A DNA stretch of 33,745 bases from Candidatus Falkowbacteria bacterium RIFOXYD12_FULL_34_57 (GCA_001780285.1 MFGN01000020.1:1-33745), one strand, 5' to 3'. Counted from the first letter of the stretch, positions 7,296 through 16,389 are shown. Made by a program: numbers and translations. The notes: generated by a model from the sequence alone, not told the origin.

Positions 7296-8342
7296 TTACA
7301 ACCTGGATGTCTTGTGGATTTTTTCCACTAATATTGGTATGTGCTTTTTCTTGCACTCACCGCAAAGCGAGGTGCCAGAAACACATTCCTGATACATGCT
7401 CGTTGTTGAGTTGCGAGGTTGCAAAATCTCGGCAATCTTAAAGAAAGAACAAAGATGCGGACTACCACCTTCTCGACGTTGTTCTTCTGAAGTCAAACAA
7501 CCGCCGGAAAAACTCCGTTGCAGTTTGCGATCAATTTGATCGCGATCCTCATCCAGAAGAATGAGCGATTTTGAATTTTTTATGCTCATTCTTTGTTTTG
7601 GTCCCTCCAAGCTTGGGAGAAGCAGTCGATATGAGTAACTCGGCAATGGTAGTTTAAGCTGACGAGCGACGATCTTCGTGGCTTCTGCGTGCGTAATCTG
7701 ATGGACATCCGAGAGGATAAGTGTCGGACGTTTTGGGAAAAGCGTTACCGGCAAAAGAAAAGCTGCGGCTGTGATGGCGGGAACACGAAGTGTTGTAATA
7801 GAAACTCCTTCGTCCCAACCATACAATTGCAAAATTTTCCTCGCCAGCAAACATTTTCCTGCACGATTTTCGAGAACTTGTAACTCCTGACAATCTTGAT
7901 CGGAGAAACTTACCGAAGTATCTGGCAATGAATCGCCAATAAATTTCAGGTATTTCTCTCCAAATCGAGCCATCTCAGCCTTTGCATCATCAGCACTTAG
8001 AAGTCGATCTGCCTCATACCCAGCAAACATAAACATTGGCTGACCACCTTGTTGGACGAGCCAATGCAATTCCCGCATTAGCGTGAGATGGCCAAGGTGA
8101 AACATTGCACCAGGACGCATACCGATGAGCACGGAGAATTGTTTCCCACTCGTCATTACGTTAAAGACGGGTAGTGAATTTTGAAACGCCCAGACACCAA
8201 CCCGAGCAAACCCTTCCCGAATCTCAATAAAGTTATCGACAGGCATCTCTGCTATTGTCTCAAGAGCAAATTGTTTGACCGCATCAGATGTTTCAGTAGT
8301 AGCCAATATTACTCTTTCTTGTATCCAGTTTTCAAGTGCCAT
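7296..8342 (-). CDS. TrpRS-like class I aminoacyl-tRNA synthetase paralog (archaeal/eukaryal type)
   Basis: This 348-residue protein has a class I synthetase core. GMRPGAMFHLGH holds the HIGH motif at 82-85. The second signature is degenerate, RMSIKNSKS at 251-259, in the position of the archaeal KMSxSxPxS loop. After it come FSGGCLTSEEQRREGG and SGTSLCGECKKK, which I recognise as the C-terminal signature of archaeal and eukaryal TrpRS. The gene lies ten bases after the nucleotidyltransferase, with a strong AAGGAGG site. A bacterial-type trpS opens the same operon, so this is not a simple housekeeping copy. It may activate Trp or a Trp-like acid for a tRNA or for a small-molecule product. TrpRS/TyrRS subclass is clear; substrate is open. 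Confidence 0.82.
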   Translation of the reverse strand: MALENWIQERVILATTETSDAVKQFALETIAEMPVDNFIEIREGFARVGVWAFQNSLPVFNVMTSGKQFSVLIGMRPGAMFHLGHLTLMRELHWLVQQGGQPMFMFAGYEADRLLSADDAKAEMARFGEKYLKFIGDSLPDTSVSFSDQDCQELQVLENRAGKCLLARKILQLYGWDEGVSITTLRVPAITAAAFLLPVTLFPKRPTLILSDVHQITHAEATKIVARQLKLPLPSYSYRLLLPSLEGPKQRMSIKNSKSLILLDEDRDQIDRKLQRSFSGGCLTSEEQRREGGSPHLCSFFKIAEILQPRNSTTSMYQECVSGTSLCGECKKKHIPILVEKIHKTSRL

Positions 8343-8352
8343 GAATTCCTCC

Positions 8353-9177
8353 TTAATCTGATTGAACTTGAAGAAAATGAATCATTTCCTCCAAGCGATT
8401 TTCCAGACTATTGTCTTTGACGTACTGCTCAGCTTTCTGCATGTAAAATGCGGGGAAGTCGGGCATGCCGCTGTGAAGACTACTGCCAAGAGACCAAAAA
8501 CGCGCAACTGATGCGAGAGTACTTTCATGTAGCTCCTCATCAGAAAACGTATATTGGTATCGAAACTTATTACCATCTTGAATCACAATCCCTGCCTTTA
8601 AGAAGAACGAGGTCATCACTTCTGTCATTCTTTCCCACAACTGCTGAAAGTTGGAGGATGTGTAGTAACGAAGGAAGTAGCTCCGATACCAGGGGCAGAG
8701 GTGGAAACGAGCGAGTACAGAATCTGCAACAAGATTTGTATCAGTAGCAACAGTTCTTCCTTTTCTTTCTGCCATAGCACCCGAAAACGGGCCGATAAAT
8801 GCCCCGCCGACTTCCGCAATCACATCCATGTCTTTTTGTGAAGCCAAAAACATAACATGAGGATTAAGCACCTTTCCGCCGAAATATCCTCCGAAAATTT
8901 TCTGCCTCCCATCACTCACGAAATCATTTCTGTTAAGCGAATAGATAGTAACTGGATAACCTTCGAAGGACGATTGGATTCTTCGAACAGTAGTTGGTAG
9001 CGTATGGATACAGAGAAGGTCTAGGTCGCTTTCGACAGTTTGTTGATTTAGCACAAAGCTGCCGTAGCATATCCAAAAGTTTTCGTCATCCCCTTTCACA
9101 CCGACTTCATCCACAAGACATGCAACCGCTCGTGCAACAAAGTCGAAATTCCTTTGATTCATCAACGTTCTATACAT
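8353..9177 (-). CDS. Polymerase β-fold nucleotidyltransferase
   Basis: The 274-residue protein carries the nucleotidyltransferase signature: GSF at 39-41 followed by SDLDL at 50-54, with metal-binding Asp51 and Asp53. A third acidic residue is not obvious by eye. The remaining 200 residues are mixed α/β, ending in a helical region. Relatives transfer a nucleotide to an antibiotic, protein or RNA end. I chose the ATG at 9177, which has an AAAGGAG site and an 8-bp overlap with the kinase stop; an open frame runs further upstream but is only a shadow of the kinase gene. With the kinase and phosphatase it suggests handling of a phosphorylated small molecule or RNA end. Confidence 0.78.
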   Translation of the reverse strand: MYRTLMNQRNFDFVARAVACLVDEVGVKGDDENFWICYGSFVLNQQTVESDLDLLCIHTLPTTVRRIQSSFEGYPVTIYSLNRNDFVSDGRQKIFGGYFGGKVLNPHVMFLASQKDMDVIAEVGGAFIGPFSGAMAERKGRTVATDTNLVADSVLARFHLCPWYRSYFLRYYTSSNFQQLWERMTEVMTSFFLKAGIVIQDGNKFRYQYTFSDEELHESTLASVARFWSLGSSLHSGMPDFPAFYMQKAEQYVKDNSLENRLEEMIHFLQVQSD

Positions 9178-10270
9178 GTGCTTGCTCCTTTGGCTGTGGG
9201 AATTGAAACCCGAGATTACTTTCGTTTCGACCAAGTTCATTGGCCGTGATGACTGCCTGCGCGAATATAGAAGCCGCAAAGACTTCACGTCCCCAGAGCT
9301 CAAGAAATCGCAACTCTCCAAAATAGAGAATTGCTAAAAATCTGTTAATGTCATTTACGGTTTCCTCGTCTGGAATTCCGCCGAGCATCATTGAAGCTGC
9401 TGATAACGCGACATCTTTGTAAGGCTGTAAATGGTTGGGAATGAACGCGTCATGTTCGATAACGAGCTGATTTTGAGTCACACGCACAACGGCTTCAGAA
9501 ACCAATACAATACAGCGTGTTGACCACCATCCATACAGATGCGCAAGCATCATCCTCCAGTCGTGGTGTGAACCAGACCACTCCCAATCAACGCAGTACC
9601 ATGAACCATCGTTGTTTACCACAATATTACTGGGTTGAGGATCTCCATGACACACTACGCCTTTTGTTGGTTTTCCGATGGAAGCAACTTTCTCAAACGA
9701 TTCCGAAATGGAAGAGTACTTATTACCGTTTACGACAATTGGTAAATTCCAACAATCTGCTAATTTCACTCCGCCAATTACTGTAGAATTAACGCCACTC
9801 TTGATTCTTTGCAAACGAGAGCAGAAGAATCGCGGACAGAGTGATTCTTTAAATTGATGCTGCGAAGACTTCCACATATTCACAAGTGATTCCACAACGT
9901 CTTTCCAGACGGCGAGTAAACGTCTATGTGGCATGTCGGAGTTCATAATGAGATGATGTAGAGTGTGTACACCCCTGCATTCGGAGATCATAACCTCAAA
10001 TCCGTCCACTACTTGGCACCATAAAACCCGCGGGAGGTAACTCCGAAGATACGGCACCAAAATTTCTCTTTTTCCAATTTCGTCCACGAGCGAAACGCGT
10101 GATCCAATCACGCATTTTACTGCATAGAGAAAGTTGGTGTGAGAATGTCTGAAAATAGACACTCTCGCACCGGAACTACCTGGAAAAGAGATGAGGACGA
10201 GTTCGGGATCGTCTTGTTCTCCGAGCATCATTCTCATTGCTTTCGTGGCAACGCGAACGATCTCAGACAT
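9170..10270 (-). CDS. Aminoglycoside phosphotransferase/choline kinase-fold kinase
   Basis: The 366-residue protein has an APH-type kinase core. A nucleotide-binding strand ends in YAVKCV (Lys52), the catalytic loop is VVCHGDPQPSNIVV (His208, Asp210, Asn215), and the metal-binding VDWEWSG has Asp228. Family members phosphorylate small alcohols such as aminoglycosides, choline, homoserine or methylthioribose. A resistance role is possible, but the residues do not identify the substrate. It lies 12 bp after trpS with a strong AAAGGAGG site and overlaps the next gene by 8 bp, so it is firmly within the operon. Confidence 0.85.
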   Translation of the reverse strand: MSEIVRVATKAMRMMLGEQDDPELVLISFPGSSGARVSIFRHSHTNFLYAVKCVIGSRVSLVDEIGKREILVPYLRSYLPRVLWCQVVDGFEVMISECRGVHTLHHLIMNSDMPHRRLLAVWKDVVESLVNMWKSSQHQFKESLCPRFFCSRLQRIKSGVNSTVIGGVKLADCWNLPIVVNGNKYSSISESFEKVASIGKPTKGVVCHGDPQPSNIVVNNDGSWYCVDWEWSGSHHDWRMMLAHLYGWWSTRCIVLVSEAVVRVTQNQLVIEHDAFIPNHLQPYKDVALSAASMMLGGIPDEETVNDINRFLAILYFGELRFLELWGREVFAASIFAQAVITANELGRNESNLGFQFPQPKEQAHV

Positions 10271-10282
10271 AATATTCCTCCT

Positions 10283-11461
<1,179 letters not shown>

Positions 11462-11483
11462 TCAAGCACTTTCTGCAACCTAT

Positions 11484-11744
11484 TTAATTATTTAAGGGAT
11501 ATTTAAACAAAACACCAGCTCTTCTGTGGCAGATCGGGCACTTAAATCAAAACCGCAATCCATTATAATTGGTCTTAGACGTAGTCAATTCAATTTTTTC
11601 TCCCATAGCTTTTAACTCGCTTTCAATTAAAAGCTTTTTTATTTCTTCTTTATATTTTTTGATAAAGTCTTTTATCTTTATTTTTGGACACTCATCAATT
11701 AAAAATATTTTTCCGAAATTATTTGGAGTCAATAATTTTTTCAT
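11484..11744 (-). pseudogene. Small zinc-knuckle protein interrupted by an in-frame TGA
   Basis: The open part (11547-11744) encodes 65 residues, rich in Lys and Glu, ending in TTSKTNYNGLRF. A TGA follows at 11547-11549. The same frame then continues for 20 codons as FKCPICHRRAGVLFKYPLNN before TAA at 11484. The run NYNGLRF-x-FKCPICHRR resembles a zinc-binding module in mobile-element proteins where Trp stands at the interrupted site, so a TGG to TGA change is likely. The gene starts inside the upstream gene (26-bp overlap) and belongs to the decayed element. Confidence 0.5.
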
Positions 11745-12348
11745 CTTTATTGTCTTTATTTGAGTTAATTTGTTGATTTTGAGAAACAAAAGCAGTTTTT
11801 GCTTTTACTGTTATATCAAAACCAGGCGACTTGATATGCTTTAAGGTGGTTAAAGCGGAAATAAATTGCCGATTAGCTTTATCAACCTCTTTGCTTATCA
11901 TCGTGTAATATCCATTTTTTTCACTGCTTAAATATTCAATCTTTTGACAACTATTAAATGCTCTGGAATAATCCAATACTCTGGCATATGAATTGGCAAT
12001 AACCTCAACCAAGGCAAACTCGCTGGGAGTTTGGCAATTATATTCTTTTTGCAATTGATTACTTAATTCAATAGCCACTGTTCTAACTCCCTCGGGAACG
12101 CTTTCAGCCAGAGGTACGTGCGTTTCAAAACCATACACCCTCATTACTTTCATGGTTTTATCATTTACTTTATCAAGCATCTTATCACGTTCTTTTTTAT
12201 CGCCATCAAGAAATTTTGGAATCATTTCTCCCAACTCTTTTAAAATGGTTTTTGGTACATATTCAAAAGAAGCGGACATTATGAATTTTTTTGTTTGCTC
12301 ATCGGTATAAGGAACAATTTCTTTTTTAGTAGTTTTGTTATTAGTCAT
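11719..12348 (-). CDS. Conserved-type hypothetical protein of the integrative element
   Basis: This 209-residue soluble protein is mostly helical, with a C-terminal region ALTTLKHIKSPGFDITVKAK and a Gln/Asn-rich FVSQNQQINSN tail. I recall similar proteins next to primase/helicase genes in elements of this bacterial group but cannot name a family. It follows the helicase fragment by 34 bp on the same strand and overlaps the zinc-knuckle gene. Of the element's genes it is the only one without visible damage. It is possibly a DNA-binding accessory factor. Confidence 0.6.
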   Translation of the reverse strand: MTNNKTTKKEIVPYTDEQTKKFIMSASFEYVPKTILKELGEMIPKFLDGDKKERDKMLDKVNDKTMKVMRVYGFETHVPLAESVPEGVRTVAIELSNQLQKEYNCQTPSEFALVEVIANSYARVLDYSRAFNSCQKIEYLSSEKNGYYTMISKEVDKANRQFISALTTLKHIKSPGFDITVKAKTAFVSQNQQINSNKDNKDEKIIDSK

Positions 12349-12382
12349 ATATTTTTACCCACCCACTCCACTCACTATATTT

Positions 12383-13510
12383 TTATGTTAAGTCGGTAGT
12401 GGGATAAATTAATATTCTTCGCTTATCATTTTTATCAGGCTCTTGAGTAATAAGCCCTGCTGTTTCAAGTATAGGGATGATCTGCTGTCTTAACCTGAAA
12501 TCCTCGATCATCCTCCCATAAACCTGAAAATGCTTTTTAAATATATCTTGCCTGGTAACGCCGTCTTTTAATCCATTCGGAAATCCATGCTCATCAAGAT
12601 TCTTATCTTTATAAGCTGGCACGATAACCTCCCTGTAAAGATTAAAAATATAGGGCGGTAAATTATACTCTTGGCTTTCTGATATTTTCTCCCAAATTTT
12701 AACCGCATCATTCACGTCATTTCGATTAGCAATTATCGTGTTGTTTTTTCTCTCCCTAAACCATAAATTAAGCAAGGCGAATGATTTTATAAGAGCTATT
12801 AATCTCCCAATATCCCGCTGATGCCTTGGCTTTAATATTTCCCGTTTCTGCATAAAAACATTTTCAATTATTTTGGCATCGGGAATTTTTACGCTATCTA
12901 TATTTTCATTCTTAATCGCCTCTATTCTTTCTTTGAGTAGCAGTCTATCGGGATTGCTATCAAGCCAACTGCTATAGGCATCCTTATCCGCTTCTTTCTT
13001 GATTTTTTCCAAAATACCCTCCCTAATTTTCTCTTGATTAGTTTCAGGCGACAATAGCATAAATCTCGTACCTTCCTGCTCATCAATTTTTAAGCCCGCA
13101 CTGCAGAATATCACTGCCGGAAATCCTTTTATATAAACATTCTTTGTTCTTAATCCGCCTCTTTGCGACTTATCTGTAATTTTCAAATGCATTTCCTTCT
13201 TATCGTGGGAGAGCAATGGCCTTAATCTTTCCAAAAGCATAGCATGGGGCTGATCCATAAAGATTAATATTTTCCTGGACAAATCAATTTCATATCCGCC
13301 CCGCTCTTTATTTAATTTACCAACATCATGAAAAAACGCCGTGGGAGAACAATAACCGATTTCAATCACATCTTTTTCTGGAAATAGCTTGGCAATCTCC
13401 ATGGGGATATAACTTTTACCTGTAGACGACGGGGCATTAAAACTGATATTGAATTGGGCATTCTCAGTATAAGAAGATAACTGGCAAAGAAAAGTGACTA
13501 ATTTATTTTC
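12383..13510 (-). pseudogene. P-loop helicase-type portion of a split primase-helicase
   Basis: The frame is open from just after a TAA at 13511 down to the stop at 12383, about 375 codons. It contains a Walker A-like APSSTGKS (coded near 13417-13440), a likely Walker B ILIFMDQP, and a C-terminal winged-helix-like end. The only good ATG (13402) lies after the Walker A motif, so translation from it would give a dead ATPase. The preceding TOPRIM piece is in the same frame, separated by that single TAA. The original was probably one protein that replicated the element. Confidence 0.6.
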
Positions 13511-13903
13511 TTAATCCTTTTTAATCGTAAGCCCGAGGATATCAACTAATTCTCTTGAATCCAGAGATTTAAATTTGGAAATATCAAACTGCTTTTTGCC
13601 TGCCACCTGCTCTGATAATTCATAAATTAGTTCATCAGGATTGCCGTCATAATTAATAAAATAATCAGTTATATCTTTCCCGTCCGTCATCCTGTCTGGG
13701 AGAGTAATTGTGTAAATGGTCGTATCTGGTAAATTTTCTTCCAATTGCTTTATCAATTTACTTGCCCCTTTTTCACCCGCCTCATCTTTATCAAAACAAA
13801 CATAGATCTTTTTAAGTTCGGATAATTCCTCGATCCATTCTTTCTTAAAGTTCCCTGCTCCCGCTGTTGAAGTAATAGCTGGTATGCCGAAATTTTGAAG
13901 CAT
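13511..13903 (-). pseudogene. TOPRIM-type fragment of the same primase-helicase
   Basis: These 130 codons hold the second half of a TOPRIM domain: ITSTAGAGNF, then KKIYVCFDKDEAGEKGA with the DxD metal site, then ITLPDRMTDGKDITDYF. The first half, with the catalytic Glu, is missing. The frame ends abruptly at about 13900, where a plus-strand recombinase fragment begins, and at its other end a TAA separates it from the helicase portion. It is the remnant of an element replication primase. Confidence 0.65.
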
Positions 13904-14368
13904 AATGAGTTGCTTGAAACCAAATATTCTGATCTACAAAAGCAATTGGATAATCTTACCAAGCTTCGCTTAAAAGATTTATTAAGCGATGAAGAGTTTA
14001 TCAGGGAAAGAACTGATCTGCAGAATGAAATCACTAGAACCAGGGAGAAGCTTGATCAAAATCAAGACAGGGGGCAGAATTGGGTTGACTTGGTTGAGAA
14101 AGCATTTAATTTTGCCACTTATGCTAAAAAGAAATTTGAAAGCACTTTGGATTTGGGAGTGAAGCGGGAAATACTGGCAACAATAGGGCAAACTTTTGTA
14201 TTAAGTAATAAAAAACTTCAAATAGATCCGATTGAATGGCTGGTGCCCATTTCTAACCTAAATAAAACTCTTAAAAAAGAAATAAAAAGGTTAGAACCAA
14301 CAAAAAACAGGCAATGTTCGCAAAAATTACCTGCTTTTGTGCATCAAAATGCTAAATGGGGTGGCTAG
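13895..14368 (+). pseudogene. C-terminal fragment of a large serine recombinase
   Basis: The 157 codons form the coiled-coil and C-terminal part of a large serine integrase: LQKQLDNLTKLRLKDLLSDE, RTREKLDQ, NWVDLVEKAFNFATYAKK and a final IDPIEWLVPI. The catalytic resolvase domain and the zinc-ribbon domain are absent, because the frame stops being recombinase-like just upstream of 13895. The apparent start is a TTG with no ribosome-binding site. The last codons run into the tRNA-His gene, so the C-terminus KWGG and stop are provided by the tRNA. It cannot be active. Confidence 0.75.
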
Positions 14369-14432
14369 AGGGAATCGAACCCTCATCACCGGGACCACAA
14401 CCCGGCGTTCTAACCGTTGAACTATAGCCACC
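14357..14432 (-). tRNA. tRNA-His (GTG), CCA encoded
   Basis: The sequence folds as a complete cloverleaf. The acceptor stem is GTGGCTA/TAGCCAC, the D-arm is GTTCAACGGTTAGAAC, the anticodon stem CCGGG/CCCGG holds loop TTGTGGT with anticodon GTG, and the T-arm is GAGGG/CCCTC. The extra G at -1 faces a C discriminator, the hallmark of tRNA-His. CCA is templated at 14357-14359, unlike in the nearby tRNA-Arg. Its 3' end overlaps the recombinase fragment and is the attachment site of the decayed element. Confidence 0.95.
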
Positions 14433-14481
14433 ATGATTTCATATTTATGGTGATCACAACCTCAGCTTAAAGTTTTACCTT

Positions 14482-14552
14482 TTCTCTCGCCTGTCAGGCG
14501 AGTACCGTTGCCACCCTAACGGGTGAACAGCAAAGCTGAAACTATGGCCACC
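14482..14552 (-). repeat. tRNA-leader element A upstream of tRNA-His
   Basis: On the minus strand this begins with GGTGGCCATAGTTTCAG, a near copy of the first bases of tRNA-His, placed 120 nt ahead of the true tRNA 5' end. Three hairpins follow: CAGC/GCTG, TCACCC/GGGTGG and CTCGC/GCGAG, with AACGGTACTCGCCTG between. A related element sits in the same place before tRNA-Arg. The 50 nt between this element and the tRNA are AT-rich and not conserved. Confidence 0.65.
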
Positions 14553-14574
14553 ATCATTATTAAAATATTATAAT

Positions 14575-15462
14575 TTAATTTCTGTCTCGTGTTAAAATTT
14601 TTTCTGTCTCCTCTTTTATTCTTTGAAACATCTCATCTCTTTTTCCTGTATCTTTTATTTTTACTCTTCTCTCTTTCAATACTTCTTTAATAATTTCATG
14701 AAAATCTTTATATATTTGCACCAACTCTCCCCTGATATCGTGTTCGCTTTTTTTATAATAAGTATCGTTAGGTTGTTTTTCTGTATATTCCGCGAATACT
14801 CTCAATTGCATCTCTATTTCTTCTAAGATTTGAAGCTGTATCGGATGATTTGCAATATCATCTTCTTTCCCCATTGATTTTAACTTTCCTAATTCTTCAA
14901 TTGTTTTTTCTTCAACACCAACAATCACCTTTGGTATGTGGGTCATTTGACCCCTTATTTTTCCTGATTCAAAATATTTCATTTTTCCCAAATCACCCCT
15001 CACTATCTCTCCCCGTATTTTATTAAATTTTCCACATAGTTGATAACTTGGGTTAAATGTTGCGTCCATTACTAAACCCATATACTTTTCAAAACCACCC
15101 TCTTTCCTAAAAATAGTTAAAGTATCAATTCCGTTTTTACAGTCATCAAAAGGGGCGGCTGGTTTAGCATCTGTATTTTCTCCAAACCAAGAACTTTTAC
15201 TAATGTGTTCGGTTACTAAGGATTCTAAAACCGTAGCCAATTTTAAACCTTCCGGAGCCTTGCCATTCTTAAGCATTTGCGCTTTTAGTTTTTTTGCTTC
15301 AGCCTTGTCGGCCATCACCATGTCTCGTCCGTAAATACCCACAAACCTATCTGGATCAATAGCGTTTTTTTCTAAATATCTAACTGCCTGATTAAATATA
15401 TTGTTTTTAGAGCTTATTTCCTCTTGTCTGTTGGAATATAAATTTTCTAAACCCTTCTCCAT
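14575..15462 (-). CDS. Hypothetical protein, possibly a nuclease-fold domain
   Basis: This 295-residue soluble protein has no sure match. Its middle region, AAPFDDCKNGIDTLTIF followed by YMGLVMDATF, has the spacing of acidic residues seen in some PD-(D/E)xK-like domains, and I recall similar proteins in Patescibacteria genomes. The N- and C-terminal thirds are helical and strongly charged. It is flanked by the two tRNA-plus-leader units. No Shine-Dalgarno site is visible and it has no obvious partner gene. The nuclease suggestion is weak. Confidence 0.6.
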   Translation of the reverse strand: MEKGLENLYSNRQEEISSKNNIFNQAVRYLEKNAIDPDRFVGIYGRDMVMADKAEAKKLKAQMLKNGKAPEGLKLATVLESLVTEHISKSSWFGENTDAKPAAPFDDCKNGIDTLTIFRKEGGFEKYMGLVMDATFNPSYQLCGKFNKIRGEIVRGDLGKMKYFESGKIRGQMTHIPKVIVGVEEKTIEELGKLKSMGKEDDIANHPIQLQILEEIEMQLRVFAEYTEKQPNDTYYKKSEHDIRGELVQIYKDFHEIIKEVLKERRVKIKDTGKRDEMFQRIKEETEKILTRDRN

Positions 15463-15497
15463 TTTTTTATACTAAAAAACTAAATTAAGATTTTTTG

Positions 15498-16025
15498 TTA
15501 AAAATTGTAAAAATAAATACTTTCCCCCTTTTCTTGTATTACTTTCTGAGGAGCCACGGTTGGCATTGGAAAAGAACAGCTTACCACTATTGCTCCGTGC
15601 TTGCACTCTTTTTTAAATTTTTCCTCTAATCTCTTCATAGTTTCTAGATTTAAATAACAATAAATCATGTCAGCCCTGCTCAAATCAACCTTAAAAAAAT
15701 TCTTTTTTAAAATAGTGATATTGTTATTTGTTAAACTATCCTGAAGTCCGGCTATAAGAAACGGAAGAAAAGAATATTCAACTCCAAACATTTTTGCTCT
15801 GGGATATTTTCTGCCAATCGCCCGAAGAAAACCGGCTCGGCCGCAGCCCAGCTCGTAAATTATTGAATCTTCTTTTATGTTTAAACTCTCAACAATCTTT
15901 TTTATTACATTTCTTTTTGTAGAAATAAACGGCGCATAACTCCTAAAAACAATATTATAAAACTGTATAACAAAGAATATAAAAAATGTAATTAATAAAA
16001 TCAAAAAGAATAAAAAAATTGCCAT
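15498..16025 (-). CDS. Membrane-anchored class I methyltransferase-like protein
   Basis: The 175-residue protein starts with a hydrophobic helix (about 2-24) and continues with a Rossmann methyltransferase core: SIIYELGCGRAGFLRAIG (motif I), AKMFGVEYS (acidic motif II) and ADMIYCYLNLETMK. It ends early, so the C-terminal strands are reduced. Such short anchored methyltransferases are frequent in small genomes; relatives include protein-lysine methyltransferases of the ATPSCK type, but the substrate is not shown. The gene is 34 bp downstream of tRNA-Arg's 5' side unit and 17 bp from its 3' end. Confidence 0.75.
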   Translation of the reverse strand: MAIFLFFLILLITFFIFFVIQFYNIVFRSYAPFISTKRNVIKKIVESLNIKEDSIIYELGCGRAGFLRAIGRKYPRAKMFGVEYSFLPFLIAGLQDSLTNNNITILKKNFFKVDLSRADMIYCYLNLETMKRLEEKFKKECKHGAIVVSCSFPMPTVAPQKVIQEKGESIYFYNF

Positions 16026-16041
16026 ATTTGTTTTAATTATG

Positions 16042-16113
16042 TGCGCCCAGAGGGAATCGAACCCCCATAACCAGCTTAGAAGGCTGGTGTTCTATCCGTT
16101 GAACTATGGGCGC
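16042..16113 (-). tRNA. tRNA-Arg (TCT)
   Basis: The cloverleaf is complete. The acceptor stem is GCGCCCA/TGGGCGC with an A discriminator, the D-arm is GTTCAACGGATAGAAC, the anticodon stem CCAGC/GCTGG holds loop CTTCTAA with anticodon TCT, and the T-arm is GGGGGTTCGATTCCCTC. CCA is not encoded (CAT follows), so it is added after transcription. Confidence 0.95.
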
Positions 16114-16158
16114 AAAAATATCTATAAATATTCGGGTTGTTAACGCTTCATCATAATC

Positions 16159-16231
16159 TTCTCTCGCTTTCGCAGGCGAGTACCGTTATCCACCCCCAGG
16201 GCGGATCAGTACAACTGAAACTATGGGCGCA
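16159..16231 (-). repeat. tRNA-leader element B upstream of tRNA-Arg
   Basis: On the minus strand this begins with TGCGCCCATAGTTTCAG, an exact copy of the tRNA-Arg 5' end through base 13, placed 117 nt before the true 5' end. It then has hairpins CAGT/ACTG and ATCCGCCC/GGGTGGAT, and the shared block AACGGTACTCGCCTG ending in GCGAGAGAA. Stem sequences differ from element A but pairing is kept, which points to selection on structure. Confidence 0.65.
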
Positions 16232-16328
16232 GTATTAATGCGCAACTATAATCAAACATTTAACTAAATAATCCTATCAAAAAAAAGCAAAAAAGTCAAT
16301 ATAACCCTCCTTAAAAATTTTAAATGTG

Positions 16329-16357
16329 TTGTGTTTTAAAGAAAAAGGTATTATAAT
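16329..16357 (+). promoter_or_regulatory. Promoter of the small membrane peptide
   Basis: TTGTGT (16329-16334) and TATAAT (16352-16357) are 17 bp apart. The predicted start is near 16364, about 26 nt before the ATG. Confidence 0.5.
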
Positions 16358-16389
16358 AAAGAATAATAAATAAAAATAATTCCTGCTTT

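Noticed and set aside
9178-9321. Longer start of the nucleotidyltransferase gene
   Set aside because: The extra 48 codons lie wholly inside the kinase gene. The ATG at 9177 has an AAAGGAG site and the usual short distance to the GS motif.
11484-11552. Recoded TGA (alternative genetic code) in this organism
   Set aside because: TGA serves as a normal stop at the ends of other genes in the window (for example at 1328 and 33189) and long conserved genes contain no internal TGA.
14433-14580. A second complete tRNA gene upstream of tRNA-His
   Set aside because: Only the 5' acceptor strand is present. No T-arm or 3' acceptor strand exists, so it cannot fold as a tRNA.
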